From assembly GCA_027924645.1 (NCBI GenBank), contig BSBN01001198.1, forward strand, positions 744,001 to 808,000: a stretch of DNA of 64,000 nt. Reading direction: 5' to 3'. The DNA is from Cunninghamia lanceolata (taxonomy: Eukaryota; Streptophyta; Pinopsida; Cupressales; Cupressaceae). The notes under the pieces are model-generated. The model was given only the letters and a program-made list of their open reading frames with translations. It was not told the origin of the DNA and did no database searches. The first letter of the stretch is position 1; each line of letters opens with the position of its first letter. Made by a program: the position numbers and the translations under genes. Shown piece after piece: positions 11,972-22,956 of this stretch.

Positions 11972-12961
11972 CTATAAAGAATTCCAATTCAAAATATGGT
12001 TATCACCTGCAATATATTTCTTCAAATAAGACACATGAAAGACATTGTGCATTCTAGACAAGGCTGGTGGTAGAGCAATTCTATAGGCAATCAGATTAAT
12101 TACTTTAAGTACTTCAAAGGGTCCCACATAACGAGGGGCTAACTTATAAGACTTCCCAAACTTAATAGAACTCTTCTGAGGTTTTACCCTCAAAAGAACT
12201 TTTTCTCCGACAGAGAATTGCCTCGGAACACTCTTTGCATCCACATAGCTCTTTTCTCTATCATTGGCTTCTGCTAATCTTTTTATGATCAACTTCACCT
12301 TCTCTTCCATTTTAGCTAGCATTTCTGGTCCGATGCTAATCCTATCTTCTAGCTTATCCCAGCTTATAGGAGTTCGACATCTTCTTCCATACAATGCTTC
12401 AAATGGCGCCATCTTAATAGCAGAATGATAGGAATTGTTATAAGCAAATTTCACAAGTGGTAAGTATTCCTCCCACTTATATTGCTGATCCATGCAATAC
12501 ATTTGCAACAAGTCTTCTAAAACTTGGTTTACTCTCTCAGTTTGCCCATCGGTTTCAGGATGATAAGTTGTACTCACGTTGAGTTTTGTCCCTAGTGCAG
12601 AAAATAAAGTTTGCCAAAACCTTGATGTTACTCGCGCATCTCTATTTGAGATAATCTTTTTAGGGAAGCCATGCAATCTAAACACCTCTTGCTCAAATTT
12701 GCGAGCTAACACAGGTGCTCCATCAGTTAAATTCCCTGGTATAAAATGAGCTACCTTCGTGAGTTTATCAACCACAACTAAAATGGCATCATGTCTATTC
12801 CTTGACATAGGAAGACCTTGAACAAAATCCATACTAATAACTTGCCATTTCCACTCTGGCACATCATGGGGGTATAATAATCCTGCAGGGTGTTGATGCT
12901 CTGCTTTCACCCTCTGACATTCTAAACAACTTGCTACAAATCTTGTAGCATCATTCTTCAT
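11972..12961 (-). pseudogene. Element B integrase, catalytic core and C-terminal domain
   Basis: 330 codons reading leftward. The CxxC half of the zinc-binding domain is CLEC (residues 12-15). The first catalytic Asp is in ISMDFVQGLP (45), the third residue Glu in YHPETDGQTERVN (142). The second Asp should begin SDRD, but the sequence is SNRD with Asn at 106. The spacing from 106 to 142 fits DDx35E. The GPF-type C-terminal domain (RYVGPFEVLKVI) and HNVFHVSYLKKYI follow. Integrase inserts the cDNA into the host chromosome; the Asp to Asn change alone should abolish activity. The frame is open to a stop just before the chromodomain. Confidence 0.9.
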
Positions 12962-12967
12962 TCCTTT

Positions 12968-13207
12968 CTAGAAATAATTAGGTTTAACATCCGCCATAAG
13001 TTTGGTCACTCCTGGATGTCTAGAATATGGTGTAGTATGAACTTCTTTCCATACTAAATCCCTTAAACTAGCTGAATCAGGAACATACATTCTACCCTTA
13101 AACCTCAATAGTCCATCTGACTCAAATAGAAAACCATCATACCTTGGATCTCTAGGATTATTTTTTAGAGCCTGCTTGACCTGCTCATAATACTCATCAC
13201 CAGACAA
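12968..13207 (-). pseudogene. Element B integrase N-terminal zinc-binding region
   Basis: This 79-codon frame ends just before the integrase core and is separated from it by a stop. EVHTTPYSRHPGVTKL carries the paired histidines of the HHCC zinc finger; the cysteines are in the next segment. The order matches the N-terminal domain of Ty3/gypsy integrases. Confidence 0.8.
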
Positions 13208-13292
13208 ATTTTACAACACCAAAACATTAAAATTTCCACGAATAGAAATAATAGAAGCTATATGTCTTCTACGACTCAAAGCATCAGCTACT

Positions 13293-13985
13293 CTATTTTA
13301 TTTTCCTTTGATTTTCAAAATCATAGTCATATATCAATTCTAACCATCTCCTTTGTCGAGCATTTAGATGTGGTTGGGAGAAAATATACCTAAGACTTTG
13401 ATGGTCTGACTTAAGTACAAAAGTTTTCCCCAACAAATAGTGTCTCCACATCTGCAAAGCATGAGTTACTGCTGCTAATTCCAGATCATGTGGTTCATAA
13501 TTTTTCTCAAAGGATTTTAATTTCCTTGACTCATATGCTATAACTCTCCCATCTTGCATAAGCATTCCTCCTAATCCTTCTCCCGAGGCATCTGTAATTA
13601 CTTCAAATTGTCCTTCGGGGTCAGGAACTTTCAAGATTGGAGATGAAATTAATTTTTCCTTGAAGAGATCAAATGCATCCTGACATTTGTCTGTCCATTC
13701 AAATCTCTTTCCTTTCCTCTGCAAGGAAGTGATTGGACTAGCAATACTGGAAAAATTTAAAACAAACTTCCTATAATAGCCAGCCAGGCCCATGAAACTA
13801 TGCACCTCTTGCACATTTGTTGGTACAGGCCAATCCATAATAGCTGTGATTTTTGTAGGATCAACATATATTCCATTAGATGATATAATATGCCCTAGGT
13901 ATTGGATCTCTTTATGGAAGAATGTGCACTTAGACAATTTTCCATATAACTTGTATTCCCTTAAACGTTGCAGAACTATTTGCAA
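13293..13985 (-). pseudogene. Element B reverse transcriptase C-terminal part and RNase H
   Basis: 231 codons. The start is the RT connection (YLGHIISSNGI, GLAGYYRKFV). RNase H follows with its acidic residues in ITDASGEGLGG (Asp), LELAAVTHAL (Glu) and LKSDHQSLRYI (Asp). The frame stays open and the key residues are present. It is separated from the upstream RT palm by a stop at about 13986. RNase H removes the RNA strand during cDNA synthesis. Confidence 0.92.
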
Positions 13986-13988
13986 GTG

Positions 13989-14654
13989 TCATTGATGTTC
14001 TTCTTCATTCTTAGAATAAATGAGTATATCATCTAGAAAGACTAAAACAAACTTGTCCAAACAATATCTGAATACACTATTCATGATATTCATGAATGAA
14101 GTAGGTGCATTCGTCAAACCAAATGGCAACACTGTGAACTCATAGTGTCCGTATCTGGTTCTAAAAGTTGTCTTATGAATATCCTCATCCTTTAGTCTTA
14201 ACTGATGATACCCTAATCGTAAATCAATCTTTAAAAATACAGAAGCTCCACACATCTAATCAAAAAGATCATCAACATGTGGCAAAGGATATTTGTTCTT
14301 AACCATTGCTTTATTAAGCATATGATAATCTATACACAAATGAAGGGTTCCATCCTTCTTCTTGACAAAAATAACCGGAGCACCCCAAGGTGAAATAGTG
14401 GGTTTGATCAAACCTTTTGCGAACAATTCATGTAATTGTGCTTTCAATTCCATTAACTTCATAGTTGTCATACGGTAGGGTGCTTTTGATATAGGCTCAG
14501 ATCCTAGTTTAATGTCAATTGCAAAATAAAAAACCCTCTTGGGAGGTAGTCCTGGAAGTTCTTCTGGAAACACATCTTGAAACTCCTGAAGAAAAGGATA
14601 CTTTTCTCCCAATGATGAACTAGGACTTTCTAAACCTTCCTCTACTTGTTCCAT
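13989..14654 (-). pseudogene. Element B reverse transcriptase, fingers and palm
   Basis: Two consecutive frames (14654-14256 and 14255-13989) separated by a single stop. The first has [16 protein letters not shown] and [19 protein letters not shown], the nucleotide-binding region, in which the usual R of CIDYR is H. The second has [30 protein letters not shown] and the catalytic FLDDILIYS. Reverse transcriptase copies element RNA to DNA in cytoplasmic particles. Confidence 0.92.
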
Positions 14655-14756
14655 TTTGACTACAAAAAGCTAACAACCTTTTCTTCTAACCCTTTTCAAT
14701 TGCTTGGCAGAGATAGGTCTGATTTTAACTTCTCTTTGAATCCCTTGGAATTGGAT

Positions 14757-15098
14757 CTAATTTCCCAAGTCATCTAAGCATTCATCTATTTTTGAAAAAT
14801 AGTCAACCTTAGCTCTATCCTTCCATAACCAACTCATTCCTAGGATTACATCATAGGAACCTAAGGGAGCTACATACAGGATTACTTCAGTTGAGAAACT
14901 AGGAAGATCAATCTTGGCTTCAAACAAACATTGCTCTACCTGAGCCTTAGATTGGTTAGCATATTCTATTGACCAAGGTTTAGACATGTACCCATCTTTT
15001 CTAGGAAACTTATCCAAAATTCTAGGAGAAATAAAATTTTTAGTGGCTCCTGTATCAATCAAAATAGATATAGGGACTCCAAACAAAGTACCTATCAT
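14757..15098 (-). pseudogene. Element B aspartic protease
   Basis: 114 codons with SILIDTGATKNFISPRIL, where DTGA is the catalytic triad of a retropepsin, followed by a hydrophobic core ending in YDVILGMSWL. The catalytic residues are intact. The enzyme would cleave the Gag-Pol polyprotein. It lies between the zinc knuckle and RT, as usual for Ty3/gypsy. Confidence 0.85.
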
Positions 15099-15121
15099 CT
15101 CAATAGGTGTGATTTGATACT

Positions 15122-15466
15122 CTACTTATCGATTGTTGAGCGTTGTATGAATCCTTTGCTGAAATGCTTCTTGCTGAGTAGGTAGTGCAATACCTCTTTG
15201 TTGACCATTTTGACCTTTGTTAGGGCAACGATTTGCATAATGGTCACCCCCACAAGTAAAACATCCTCCAATGGGTCCTTTCTTATCTGAAGTCTTCCCA
15301 TTGTTATCCTCATTTCTTTTGTAGTTGCCATTCTTCTTCTCATTACTCGATCCACCCTTGTTCTTCTGAGATCCTTTATCTTTTCTCTTGTTATCATAGC
15401 TCTTTTCATATCTTTTCTTTTATGGCTGGTTAGGAGTTCCATTAAACCTCTTGCGGTTTCTATCAC
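15122..15466 (-). pseudogene. Element B gag C-terminus with zinc knuckle
   Basis: The knuckle is visible on the minus strand at about 15230-15270 as CFTCGGDHYANRC, spacing C-X2-C-X3-H-X4-C, one residue shorter than the common CCHC and a variant often seen in chromoviruses. It is in a different frame from the longest open frame here, so at least one frameshift exists. Lys/Arg-rich sequence on the gag side fits RNA binding. Confidence 0.7.
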
Positions 15467-15644
15467 AATAAGCCGAGATGGATTTCAACTTTTGCTCTTG
15501 CTTGATCGCTTTCTCGTACACTTGATCCATTGTTGTGTGACCATATACATCCACTTCTCCTCCGATTTGAGCATTTAAGCCCATGATAAATTTTTTGATC
15601 CTAAATCTCTCATCCTTTTGATACTGAGGAACATATTTTAGGAG

Positions 15645-16250
15645 TCATGTGAACATTTCTCCATATTCCACCACTGTCATATCTCCTTGATGAAGATTCT
15701 GAAAATCAGTCAGTTTCTGGTCAAAATAGAGTTGTGGTAACCATCTCTTGCGAAAGAGCTCCATGAACTCATTCCAGGTTACCATTAGAGAGCTTAAATT
15801 CAATTCCATCTTCTTATTCATCCACCAGGTGGATGCTTCTCCTGCCAGTTGGAATGCTCCCCATACTGCCTTGGTCACTTTCGAGTAATTCCTTATCTCG
15901 AAGTATTTTTTCATTTTTGTTAACCAAGCTTCTACAGCATCTCCAGCTACTGTCCCATCAAATTTTGGTGGAGTGACCTTCTTCATGTCCTTAGAGAGCT
16001 CCGAGGTCAATCTATCTCTTGCCTCTTTATGAGGTTATGTACTCTTACTACGCTCTTCATGATTTTCTCCACTTTCTCCATGAGAGTTTTCACCTCCTCC
16101 CTCAGAATTTCCTTTATCATCCACCTTATTTTCCAAATCACCCAGTCTTTTCTTGGTTTCCTCAAGCATGGTTATGATTTGGTCCAGCTTATTATTTGGT
16201 GGGTGGTTTTCCTCTTCACTTTCTCCTTGGTTAGTTCTTGTCCAAAACAT
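15645..16250 (-). pseudogene. Element B gag
   Basis: The ATG at 16250 starts MFWTRTNQGESEEENHPPNN, a hydrophilic segment with a predicted coiled coil (ITMLEETKKRLGDLENKV). A stop at about 16034 interrupts it. The frame then carries the capsid domain PPKFDGTVAGDAVEAWLTK, WGAFQLAGEASTWW and WNEFMELFRKRWLP, typical of the retrotransposon Gag family. Gag forms the particle that packages the RNA. It is followed by the zinc knuckle and protease. Confidence 0.88.
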
Positions 16251-16430
16251 GTTTATCGATTTCTCACACCTAAGAATATTGAGTTGTCCATTAGTTCATG
16301 ATTATAATACAGCCCATTAAATCAAAACATAATAAACTCAAATTAAATAGTAGTTTGGCATAAAAACAACTCTTTTTATTTAGTTCATTTCAAAAGAAAA
16401 GATAATTCCTCATTTATACAAGAAATGACT
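16251..16430. other. Spacer between leader ORF and gag of element B
   Basis: AT-rich sequence with no motif I recognise; it separates the stop of the leader ORF from the gag start. Confidence 0.5.
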
Positions 16431-16793
16431 TCAAAAGTCGTGCTCAAGAGGAGTATATCCTTCAGACTCATTTTCAGATACATAATCTTGAGGTATATAA
16501 CCCTTTGACTCACTATCGGACCTAACTTCTATGATCTCAATAGTTGGGGGTATGCGGGGATCTCGCCTAACCATATTTGTTTCCTCATCTTTAACTCTTT
16601 CCAAGTTTTCTCTTCTCACTTGCTTGATTCGAGTTAAGGCAATTGCCAGAGTTCCAGTATCACTTAACCAAATGTCACTCTCATCATTGGTTCCCTCAAA
16701 GGTTTTGATAATGGCCTCACGTTCTCTTTTTTATTTAAGGAAATGTTGACTCATATTAACAAACTTTCTTGCTGTCTTCTTAAGACGTACCAT
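16431..16793 (-). pseudogene. Element B leader ORF with a histone H3 tail-like start
   Basis: A minus-strand frame of 121 codons starts with the ATG at 16793, about 95 bases after the primer-binding site, and ends at 16431. It has one in-frame stop at codon 21. It begins MVRLKKTARKF, sharing R, K, T, A, R, K in register with the histone H3 tail (ARTKQTARKS). The rest is charged, with LTRIKQVRRENLERVKDEE likely helical and an acidic, Ser-rich C-terminus. It is separate from gag and I know no family for it. Confidence 0.5.
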
Positions 16794-16886
16794 CCTGGCA
16801 CATAAATTTTCAAACATTAGCTAACCGCATAATGTTGGCTACAGGCAAGCATAGTGGTCTCATAAGCCCTAGTGCTGAACCTGGTA

Positions 16887-16898
16887 GCTCTGATACCA
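16887..16898 (-). promoter_or_regulatory. Primer-binding site of element B (initiator Met tRNA)
   Basis: The plus strand gctctgatacca is TGGTATCAGAGC on the minus strand, the standard plant primer-binding site complementary to the 3' end of initiator Met tRNA. It is two bases from the 5' LTR. Confidence 0.95.
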
Positions 16899-16900
16899 TA

Positions 16901-19900
16901 TGTAACATCCAAGTTCTAATAATATAGGAAAACTTGAAAATTAACCATAGAGTAATTCAACAAGGTAAAAATGAGATAGAGAAATTTTTTCTTTTAATTA
17001 ACATATAATCAAATATCCATAATTACAAGATTTTTCCTTTACAAAATACAATACATCATGATGTCTTACTCAATGAAAAATTTTACAATGTAAATCAATT
17101 ACATAGACAAATTTGGAATAAATACTACTTCTGAATATTTGACATCTTTATCACAAGTCCTGGCACATCTTCTGCTTGGAAAGAGAGAGTATCTTTCCAG
17201 TGATTTACCTCCATCCATAGACTGGTGGTCTCCCACACATCTTCCACATAGGAAGTGGCCCTACCCTTCACGAGGGATATAGACCTTATGTGGCTAGTGG
17301 TAATTTGCCTTTCCCAAGTACCTAGTGTTGTATCCTACTCAACTATATCAACCATACAACCCTAGATTCCCTCTAGCTAAGTATGATTTTCGATAAGATG
17401 AGCAATTCGGATACAGTGAACCGATAATGCATGAAGAAGACAATTGCATTACTTTGGCCAAAGTTTTTATTATCAATTTTGTTCATAATGAACGATGTCG
17501 TTGTGTTCACCCACCCCTACTTGACTTGGATACTGTCGTATTTGTGCAGTTTATCCTTATCAACTATGTTTATAAATCAGTTAAATCATTTTGACATGAT
17601 ATTAGTTTTTCCCCAACTTAGACAAATCTATATGTCTTATCTAATCATTTGGTTTCAATTTGACTCTAGGTTTCTCATAATAACCCTTGAATAATATGAC
17701 ATTTTGAATTATCTGAAACTCATATCTATGAGACTAGGTTAATAAACAACCCATAGTTTAACTATAACAAAATTAAGCATACTATCGTTCTATAATAGGT
17801 ATTACTCCTTATATAAAAAGTATGTATATTCTCAACTTGCCTTTATGTAATGACATCAACCGTCACAAAATATAAACTCAAATATGATTCCACTCAAGTT
17901 CCTATCTAGTTAAACTCAGTATAATCACATCATAATGGTTTTACTACAAAGATATTCTCATTTACAGAATACTTAGTAAGGATAGTCCTAAGGACCTTAA
18001 TGCCTCTATCATCACTCAATTATATAAAGGTGGCTTCCTAAGTTTAGTAAGATTTCTAAGTTCTCTTAGAAGAGAAACCATAATAGACATTTATAAACTT
18101 AAAAAGAAAAAGTTTTATACTACCTTTAACCCACCTCATGGATTGAGCCATCTTACTCCTACGTTAAAACCTATCATAGTTCTTCATGGCACTAATATGT
18201 ATAAGAGTGGTATACCTATCTTATAACCAAACTCTCGGCCAACCACAATATCAAACCTTCTCATTGTATCGACTGGTTTTGCTATAAAATGTCAACTTTA
18301 AAAGGAGACCCTCTACGGTTGTAATAGAATATAATGAACAATGAGTCATTTCCACAGTTAAATCATTTAACAATCAAACTTTGACATAGTGTACAGATAT
18401 TCGACTCAGACTATTTAGCCTTTATGAGCGTCGACCAGCCAACTATAATGGCGATAACAATTACTTCAAATGGTTTAACACATAATGGAAAACAATCATT
18501 ATACAGTTCGTAGCTATGAATCAATCATCATAGATAGATTAAGTAATTATATCAATTCTCCTATATAAGTATACAAGGAAAGTTAAGAACCATGATAATT
18601 CTGTTGATATCATAACATAGACCTAAGTGTTACCTGGTGATGGCTCAAATGAGTTATTTGTTGCAGAGTCTAATGACCAGTTGGCCTATATGATGTCACC
18701 TTCACCTCTGTGCTTCGGCAGCGATCTCTTCCTCTTATTTTCCCCCAGTGATCTCTTTGTGTGTCTTATTCTCCTATACCATGATTCCTATCTCCTTTCA
18801 TCCTTAATGAATCGTGGGGTTTAATGACTCTTCATTGCTCATAATGAATCAGTTTCTATCACTCCCTCAAATTTGAAAGGTAATTAGAGTTATAACAGAC
18901 CACTCCTCATTCAGTTTACAACCGATCCCATTTTATTAGCAGAGAATAACACATGTTTTGGTTAAGGTACAAAATATGGAAAATTCCTCAAGTGTAATAA
19001 TAATACCACATTCCCTCTTAAAAGAGGTCAACACATCACTTAAACACTACTGATCTTTAAATGATCACAATAGGGGTTCGACCCACCTCTATTACTATTT
19101 AAGACTCTCCTAAAAATAAGCCTTCAGCTTCCACAACACCATCGACTCATTATGAGGTATTATCCTCATTCGATGCTAAGGCATTTACATATTTGATTAC
19201 ATCAAATATAATTCTCATAACATCGCCTCTATATTAGATAGTTATGGTTTAATAAATAAAATAATAATATTTAAACAAAGATTACGAATGATGTGATTGG
19301 GTTGAGCTTGACTCTCCATCACAATCCGTCGATAATAATCACGCGTTCTTAAGTCGACGAAATCGTCTTAATGTTAAGAATCGTTTATAACACCTCAAGT
19401 GACTTAAGAATAATAAGTCGACTATTTTACAACAATATCATCATAATATTTATGTTAAACGTAAATACTCATAGTTCACACACAAATGACGTCATTAACG
19501 TTACTAACGACTTAGACGACTTACTATGACTTACAAAGATTGAAAAATATCGACTACTTGTCGATTAGGTTCAAAAGTAAACTGACAAGACAAGACTTAC
19601 CTCTCACAACAAATCGGTTCATGTTTCCATTAAACACTTATACTCGATTTGGCAAATAAACCACTCATAACTTGAGGTCTATATCTCTCTCCTCGAAAGA
19701 TACTCTCTCTCTCTCTTTTCTCTGAGAGTCATCTGAAAATTTGTAATCCTGTATCAAATTTGTTACCAAACAAATTATGATCAGTGCATCATTATTCAAA
19801 TAATAAATCAAATCTCATAATGCAAATATTAAATAGATAATAACATAATCATTTCCATAATTTCATAAATGACATTCAATATAATCCATGTCTTTCCTTA

Positions 19901-19983
19901 TCATTAATCTAAACATCATAATAAATTTACTTAAGTCCAAGTAAAAGTAAAAGTATAGCAAGACAAAAATTGGGGATGTGACA
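16901..19983 (-). repeat. 5' LTR of element B
   Basis: Direct repeat of 8601-11703, starting TGTAACATCC next to the primer-binding site and ending GGGGATGTGACA before GATAG (19984-19988). It should contain the element's promoter; I did not identify a clear TATA box. Confidence 0.95.
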
Positions 19984-19988
19984 GATAG

Positions 19989-22236
19989 GTTGCTAGAAAT
20001 ATGTGCCCGTGTGAAAAAGAAATACACTCTTGTAAAGCATTTGTGATCTCTGCAGCCATTTAAAGATGATGAGAAAACTGGAACACATGACGTGTGAGAG
20101 CTGCTTGAACAGTGTACCAAAGGACCATTTGTCATCATGAATTTTTGAACCTTCTTGAATCACATTGGTACCGTCTTGTATAATTTTGATCACAACCTCT
20201 TGCACAATACCAAACATATCAATATCCTCTATTTGAAAATATTTTGGATAACTGGAAGAAACCAAGCCACGAACTGGACATCCCTTTTACAAATTGTGAA
20301 GTGAAGAAACCTTTGCCAATGCAAATGATGAATCTAGTTTTTGAATATTACTTTGTACTGATATAAGATCACTTCTAATTATTTTATTTGCTTCTTCCTT
20401 TGTTGTGTGAACCTGAGGTGATTCCTTATTCCAAGAAGATGAAACAAGAGAAAAGGATAACAAGTTTGTATTCTAAGACTGACCTACAGAAATGTTTTCA
20501 TCCATAGTTGATAGCTCAAATTAAAGGAAAAATATATTTCCTACAAAAGAAATCGTCACCTGATTTAGCTTGTAAATTTGACTTATAAGCAGTGAAAGAT
20601 CATCATTTCTAAATGAAACTTGGTCTTCATTAAGCACATTTACTTCAAAAGCCTCTTTATTAGATGATGATAGAACATGAGTTGTAGGTGGCAAATGTGC
20701 ATCATTAGTTTCATAAATCAACGAATCTTCTTTTATTAGTGGTGAAGAAAAATAAATGACTCCTTTACAAGAAAAATCATCATCTACAGTGTTTGGGCAA
20801 CAATTTTGAATGAGAAAATCCTGAAACTGCTCAACATTGTTTGAAAATGACTAGAAGGAATAAGGAATACATTGGTTGTTATCAGTTTTTTAAACACTTG
20901 AAATTCCATTTATGTCTTTTCTAAATCAGAAATGTTATCTCTACTATTAATGTTATAATCCAAATTGCATTTTTCAACATCATCATGCACATTTTTTTAC
21001 TTTATTCAATAAATTGACATTCAAAGGACTAGAACATTGTGATGAAAGCATGGGTTTTTCAAAACAAGGAGTTTTAAGGATAAGTCTCTTATTAACTCTT
21101 TTTGTGCAAGTTTGACTTTAGCCAAGGAAATCTCTTCTCTAATAGATAATAGATGATTTGAAACTTCTATTAGTTCAAGTTGCACAATTCACTTTATGAC
21201 CAATTTCTTTGAAGAGTATATGGTCATTTCTCATCCAAGAGTTTTTATCTTTCTTTAGGAGAACAATATCAGAAAATTCATTGTTCAATGTTTGTGATGA
21301 GGAGGAAAAGTGTGAGTTCATACCTCTGATTTCATTAATGGGGTTTTATTTTTCTTCCATGCTAGGTGAAGGACGAATACAAGCATCTTCTCTATGGAAG
21401 GAATCGTCGAGAACATTGAGACACCAACCTGGGATGAAACCATCATGAGACTCTTCTTGAGACATTCTCTTTTCATCATTCTTTTCAAGTTGTGGCTGCA
21501 TGCATGTTGGGAGAAATTTTGGTGGCTCTTCTTCATACTCTCTTCTTTCAACATGATCAAAAATTTCTTTTGTACCCACATCATGAAAATTTTCCTTGGA
21601 GGTTATAGTCATGGAACCATAGTAAGTTGTCATATTTTCTGATTGAACACAATGAGGAGTGATATTCTTCAAAGAAATGGTAACAATTTCATTATTCAAA
21701 GAGACTCCTTCATTATTGTGATCTTCACAATACTGATGGCATGCTTCAATACAATCTTTTCTTTCAATTTCCACCACTCCTTTTTGATCTTGCTTAATTG
21801 GGGATGTGTTCTCATGAGGAGATGCAATAACTTCTTCTTTGATGCATGCATGTCCTGATGAGTCTCTTTCAACTCTCTGATTACGAGACATTTCTTTAGA
21901 CACAAGTTCATTTACAGGAAAAAGAATTGCCTCGGCAGTGCTCTTCTCTTCATACAACTGATATACCTCAGTACAATCTTCTTTATCTTGGAATGTATAA
22001 CTTCTTTTCATTAAGAATTAATGATCTTGAGCAAGAAAACGAGTCTCTTTTCCACATTTTTCTTTAATCTTTTGTAGCGTTTGAAACAAAGAAGGATGTA
22101 CCTTATTAGAAGCAAATTGCATGCCAACGTAGAAGCTTTTTAGGAATTCAAGTTGCTTGGTTTCATCAAGAATTTGATTTTTCTGAGGCAGGTACACATA
22201 AAAAGAATAATTTTATTCATCATAATTGTCACTATC
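19989..22236 (-). pseudogene. Unrecognised hydrophilic ORF, interrupted and truncated
   Basis: Reading leftward from about 22236 the frame stays mostly open over 2.2 kb with about eight stops or shifts. The largest open pieces are 22011-21346 (222 codons), 20721-20521 and 20265-19993. The protein would be rich in Glu, Lys, Ser and Asn, with no membrane segment. Recognisable stretches include QILDETKQLEFLKSFYVG and IKEKCGKETRF. The left end joins 8600 through the element B insertion and the right end is cut at the truncated LTR of element C. It could be a host gene fragment or the ORF of an old non-autonomous element. I cannot name it. Confidence 0.4.
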
Positions 22237-22890
22237 AGGTACAAATAAGAGATCTTATTTGGTGTGAAAATAAACAGGGTGTGAGTGTGTGCGAGGATGT
22301 GTGTGTGAAGAGTGATGAAGGTAGCAGTGTTCATTGTGTAGAGGAAGTGAAGATTTGTGAGAGAGTGAAGTGTGTGCGGATGTTGCAAAGGTGTGTGATC
22401 AGTAAGATCTGTTGAGTGTGATATTTAGAGTTTGTAGCATTAGTAGAAAAATAGGTAATAAATGACTAAAAATTGCAAATAAACTACTAGCTAGTAGTTT
22501 ATTTGTAATTTTTAGTCATTTTTTTAGTCATTTACTGCCTATTTTTCTACTAGCCTCATTATGTAAGTGTTGTTGCATTGTATTTCATGGAGTGTTTCCT
22601 CCCTTGGGTTGTATCCCTAAAACTTGTTGTAATATGTTTTTATCATTATATGTGAGGCTAGATTTGGATAGTAGATCCAAGCAGCTTGCTCACTGTGGTT
22701 TTTCCCTTCTTAGGTTTTCCACGTTAATCTAGTGGTGTGGTTGTGTTCTTCTGTGTTATGCTTTGAATTGCTTAATTTTCTTTATCATCTGTTTAAGGCA
22801 ATAAGAAGATTTGGTTGGTCAAGTTAATTTGGAATAAGTTTTGGGATATATTGATTCACCTCCCTGTCAGTATAGCATTATGTTCTAACA
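22237..22890 (+). repeat. 5' LTR of element C, truncated, with an inserted hairpin
   Basis: 22237-22438 and 22554-22890 match 47835-48397 closely, including ttgttgcattgtattt and the end gttctaaca. Homology starts abruptly at aggtacaaataagagatc. The 115-base palindromic insert (22439-22553) is absent from the other LTR, so it arrived after integration. Confidence 0.9.
22439..22553. mobile_element. MITE-like perfect-stem hairpin inside the element C LTR
   Basis: Terminal inverted repeats TAGTAGAAAAATAGG (22441-22455) and its complement (22538-22552) enclose two nearly complementary halves that meet at ctactagctagtag. One arm carries an extra copy of ttttagtcattt. The short flanks TAGC on each side could be a target duplication, but the exact border is ambiguous. 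It has no coding capacity. Confidence 0.7.
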
Positions 22891-22892
22891 AT

Positions 22893-22904
22893 TGGTATCA
22901 GAGC
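22893..22904 (+). promoter_or_regulatory. Primer-binding site of element C (initiator Met tRNA)
   Basis: TGGTATCAGAGC lies two bases after the LTR end gttctaaca. Confidence 0.95.
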
Positions 22905-22956
22905 TAAGTTCCTTGGTGCATCCTAATAGATAAAGGTAGATCTTGGAATAGAACAC

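Larger units (their letters stand above)
8601..19983 (-). mobile_element. Element B: Ty3/gypsy chromovirus, full length, decayed
   Basis: Two direct LTRs of 3103 and 3083 bases start TGTAACATCC and end GGGGATGTRACA, flanked by a perfect GATAG duplication. The initiator Met tRNA primer-binding site lies against the right LTR and the polypurine tract against the left, so the element is on the minus strand. Internal order from the right is leader ORF, gag, zinc knuckle, protease, reverse transcriptase, RNase H, integrase, chromodomain. That order and the chromodomain define a chromovirus. Stops separate several segments and the integrase has lost a catalytic Asp, so it is no longer autonomous. 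Confidence 0.95.
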
